Part shown: piece by piece, positions 62,358 to 64,000 of the stretch | Layout: each line of letters starts with the position of its first letter | How positions within the stretch are numbered: the stretch's first letter is position 1 | Assembly (NCBI GenBank): GCA_037176705.1 | Contig: CM073886.1 | Span: 5,890,001 to 5,954,000, forward strand | From: Molossus alvarezi | Lineage: Eukaryota > Chordata > Mammalia > Chiroptera > Molossidae | DNA length: 64,000 nt | Reading direction: 5' to 3' | Made by a program: the position numbers and the translations under genes | Notes under the pieces: model-generated | Told to the model about the DNA's origin: nothing | The model's database searches: none | The model's input: only the letters and a program-made list of their open reading frames with translations

Positions 62358-62447
62358 GGGACGCGCACCGCTGCAGAGGCCGCGGCCGCCCAGCGTCAGG
62401 CCGCCCGGCTGGCTCGCTGCAGATGCCGACGCGGCAGGCGCGGGCCG

Positions 62448-62455
62448 CACGTGAC
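62448..62455 (-). promoter_or_regulatory. CLEAR-like E-box (GTCACGTG)
   Basis: On the GGA2 strand the sequence is CGTCACGTGCGG, which contains GTCACGTG of the ten-base CLEAR site GTCACGTGAC bound by TFEB/TFE3. It is about 90 bases upstream of the ATG. USF or other bHLH factors could also bind. Confidence 0.55.
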
Positions 62456-62659
62456 GGGGCGGGTCCTGAGCGGACACACCCACCCGCCCGGCCCCGCGTC
62501 GGCGCAGACGCCGGGCTGGGGCGCTGCCGCCCCGCGGTCCCCCGGCTCCTAGTCCGCGTCCGGGCCGGTCAGCCGGCTTCGTGCGGCCCGCGCCCTCGGG
62601 CCCGTCGGAAGCCTGCCTGCCAGATAAAACACGGGACGCACGCGGTTGCATTTGAATTT

Positions 62660-63354
62660 CAGACAACGAGTACTTCCTTTAGCACTTTAATTCAGGAGGG
62701 TTTTTCCTGAGCACCTGTGAGCGACTCGCCGGGCTCCCTCCTATTCTGCTTTATTTTCCCCATAGTGCATCACACTATCAACGTGCTAGATGTTTACTTA
62801 CTTCGTTAGAGTATTACCCCCCCCACACACACACACAAATAAAGTTATGGTTCTCATACATTATGAAATGTACACATGTTAAATATTTTAATTAAATACG
62901 GGAACCAATGTGTTATATGTTCAAAAGAGAAATGAGACAAAGGGGCAGATTTGTACAGAATAAAGGAATGTTGCAACAGGTGTGTAAGTGGACACAAGCT
63001 TTTCCACCAGCAGTGAGGGTTGTTTATCCAGCGGACAGAATTAATTTGCATGTCACTAGGCAGGAATAAAACAATTCCTGGTTGTCCGTTACCTACAGCT
63101 AAGGAGTTGTGAGACAGCTCTGAGAGCCTGAAAGGCTAGAGAGGAATGGCATGCTGTCTAGACCATGAATAATTTTCCTTTAAGCACAAATTCTCTATAC
63201 TTCATTTCCTGTTTCACCCCACTAACATAAGCAGGAACTTTGCTTTATACACTTCTCATTATCCCCAGTACCTAGAATGTGCCTAGCAAGCTAATGCCAA
63301 TAAATATTTGCTGAATGGCCAAGTGAACTGTGGAAGGAATAACAGGCAGCTGTG
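62660..63354. other. GGA2 upstream flank
   Basis: AT-rich sequence with a short (CA)n near 62824 and an L2-like 3' end at about 63180-63320 (TACCTAGAATGTGCCTAGCA, then AATAAATATTTGCTGAATGG). No exon of a neighbouring gene is recognised. Confidence 0.6.
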
Positions 63355-63592
63355 GGCCCTGGCTGGTTTGACCCAGCCATGATCGCATCTAAGGACTGAA
63401 GAGTCAAGGGTTCGATTCCCGGTCAAGGTCAAGTACTTGGGTTGCAGGGTCATCCCCACCGGGATTGGGCTGGTTCCAGAGGCAAACAATGGATGTGTCT
63501 CTCTGGCATAGTTGTTTTTCTATCTCTCTTTCTCTAAAAAATCAATGGAATAATATCCTCAAGTGAGGATAAACCAAAAACAAAAGTTAAAA
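63355..63592 (+). repeat. VES SINE, type A, diverged
   Basis: The head GGCCCTGGCTGGTTTGACCC has a damaged A box. The tail is AAGTGAGGATAAACCAAAAA. Confidence 0.85.
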
Positions 63593-63739
63593 AAAGAAGT
63601 AGCTATGGGACTTTAGGTCCCATCCCTCCTCCAGATAAGGACACACATTGGCTGTGCTATCTCAGCTCCAAAATAAGTCTAGCCACATACATCTCCATCT
63701 GACAGATTGCTACCCAAAGCACCCTTGTATATACAAATT

Positions 63740-64000
63740 ATTATTGTGGACAAAAAAAGGAGCCATATACTAAACCTGACAAGCTCAGGGGAGGCCTGCA
63801 TGGAGGCCTTACAAACTCAGAGAGCAAAAGTAACCACATAGAAAGGTCTGAAATTAAATCTTAACTAAAAGCAAGTCATGGCTGGTACTCATGCCCTAGG
63901 CTGGTATCTTCCTTGACAAAGGTCAATCTTTACCTTAACTGAGCCTGTCTGTTGTCTTTTTGCATCTAAAATAACATGCCTTTGGAATGTCAAGGTAAAT
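63740..64000 (+). mobile_element. Solo LTR-like element, copy 2 (cut by window end)
   Basis: It begins GGACAAAAAAAGGAGCCATA and matches the first 270 bases of the repeat at 56605 block by block (CCTGACAAGCTCAG, ACTAAAAGCA, TTTGGAATGT), in the same orientation. It continues beyond 64000. Confidence 0.65.

Larger units (their letters stand above)
62046..62640. promoter_or_regulatory. CpG island, GGA2 promoter and exon 1
   Basis: Dense CpG and very high GC span the GGA2 start codon and about 280 bases upstream of it (higher coordinates). It includes a GC box GGGGCGGG (62456-62463) and a CACGTGAC E-box (62448-62455). No TATA box was seen. The transcription start site is not determined. Confidence 0.87.

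Noticed and set aside
62040..62552. Long plus-strand open frames opposite GGA2 exon 1
   Set aside because: GC-rich CpG-island sequence lacks stop codons by composition. The Ala/Arg/Pro-rich product has no recognisable domain.
56605..64000. Provirus bounded by two LTRs
   Set aside because: The repeats are in the same orientation and about 7 kb apart, but the interval contains GGA2 exon 1, its CpG island and ordinary SINEs, and no retroviral genes. They are separate insertions.

Overview
The window is nuclear DNA from a bat, most likely a vespertilionid or close yangochiropteran relative. Three things point there. Roughly 75 tRNA-derived VES-type SINEs are scattered through it. There is a half-LINE (HAL1) retroelement, and a hAT transposon closely resembling the SPIN elements known from such bats. 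The gene content is ordinary mammalian: introns with GT-AG borders, CpG-island promoters, and two neighbouring genes in the same order and orientation as human 16p12.2 (COG7, then GGA2, both on the minus strand).

Layout. Positions 1-17487 hold the 5' part of COG7: coding exons 5, 4, 3, 2 and 1 read right to left, residues 1-229 of about 770, with the gene continuing beyond the left edge. A CpG island with ETS and X-box-like motifs lies upstream of its ATG. Positions about 17.7-28.1 kb are intergenic and are mostly L1: an old antisense L1 split by a younger 5'-truncated L1, plus SINEs, a MER20-like element and the SPIN-like hAT. Positions about 28.1-62.36 kb are the whole GGA2 gene. All 17 coding exons can be joined through consistent splice phases into 1839 coding bases (612 residues and a stop). 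Its CpG-island promoter carries a CLEAR-like E-box. Positions 62.66-64.0 kb are upstream sequence with L2, a SINE and the beginning of an LTR-like repeat that also occurs in GGA2 intron 1.

Function. COG7 is a subunit of the COG tethering complex, which handles retrograde traffic at the Golgi. GGA2 is an Arf-dependent clathrin adaptor that moves mannose-6-phosphate receptors from the trans-Golgi network toward lysosomes. They are adjacent trafficking genes but have separate CpG promoters, so no shared regulation is implied.

Conventions. 'Type A' VES copies end in GGTGAGGATTAAA-like tails, and 'type B' copies end in AAAATCAATAAA-like tails; these labels are mine. SINE limits are read by eye and are good to a few bases where a target-site duplication (TSD) was seen, otherwise to about 10-20 bases. 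Family names for old repeats (MIR, L2, MER5A, MER20, LTRs) come from memory of their consensus sequences and were not checked by a search. The most interesting items are the intact-ended HAL1, a tailless tRNA-head insertion inside the SPIN-like element, a short head-only VES type, UG repeats about 50 nt after the donors of two GGA2 exons, the strong antisense bias of SINEs inside the two genes, and the CLEAR-like site in the promoter of a lysosomal sorting adaptor.
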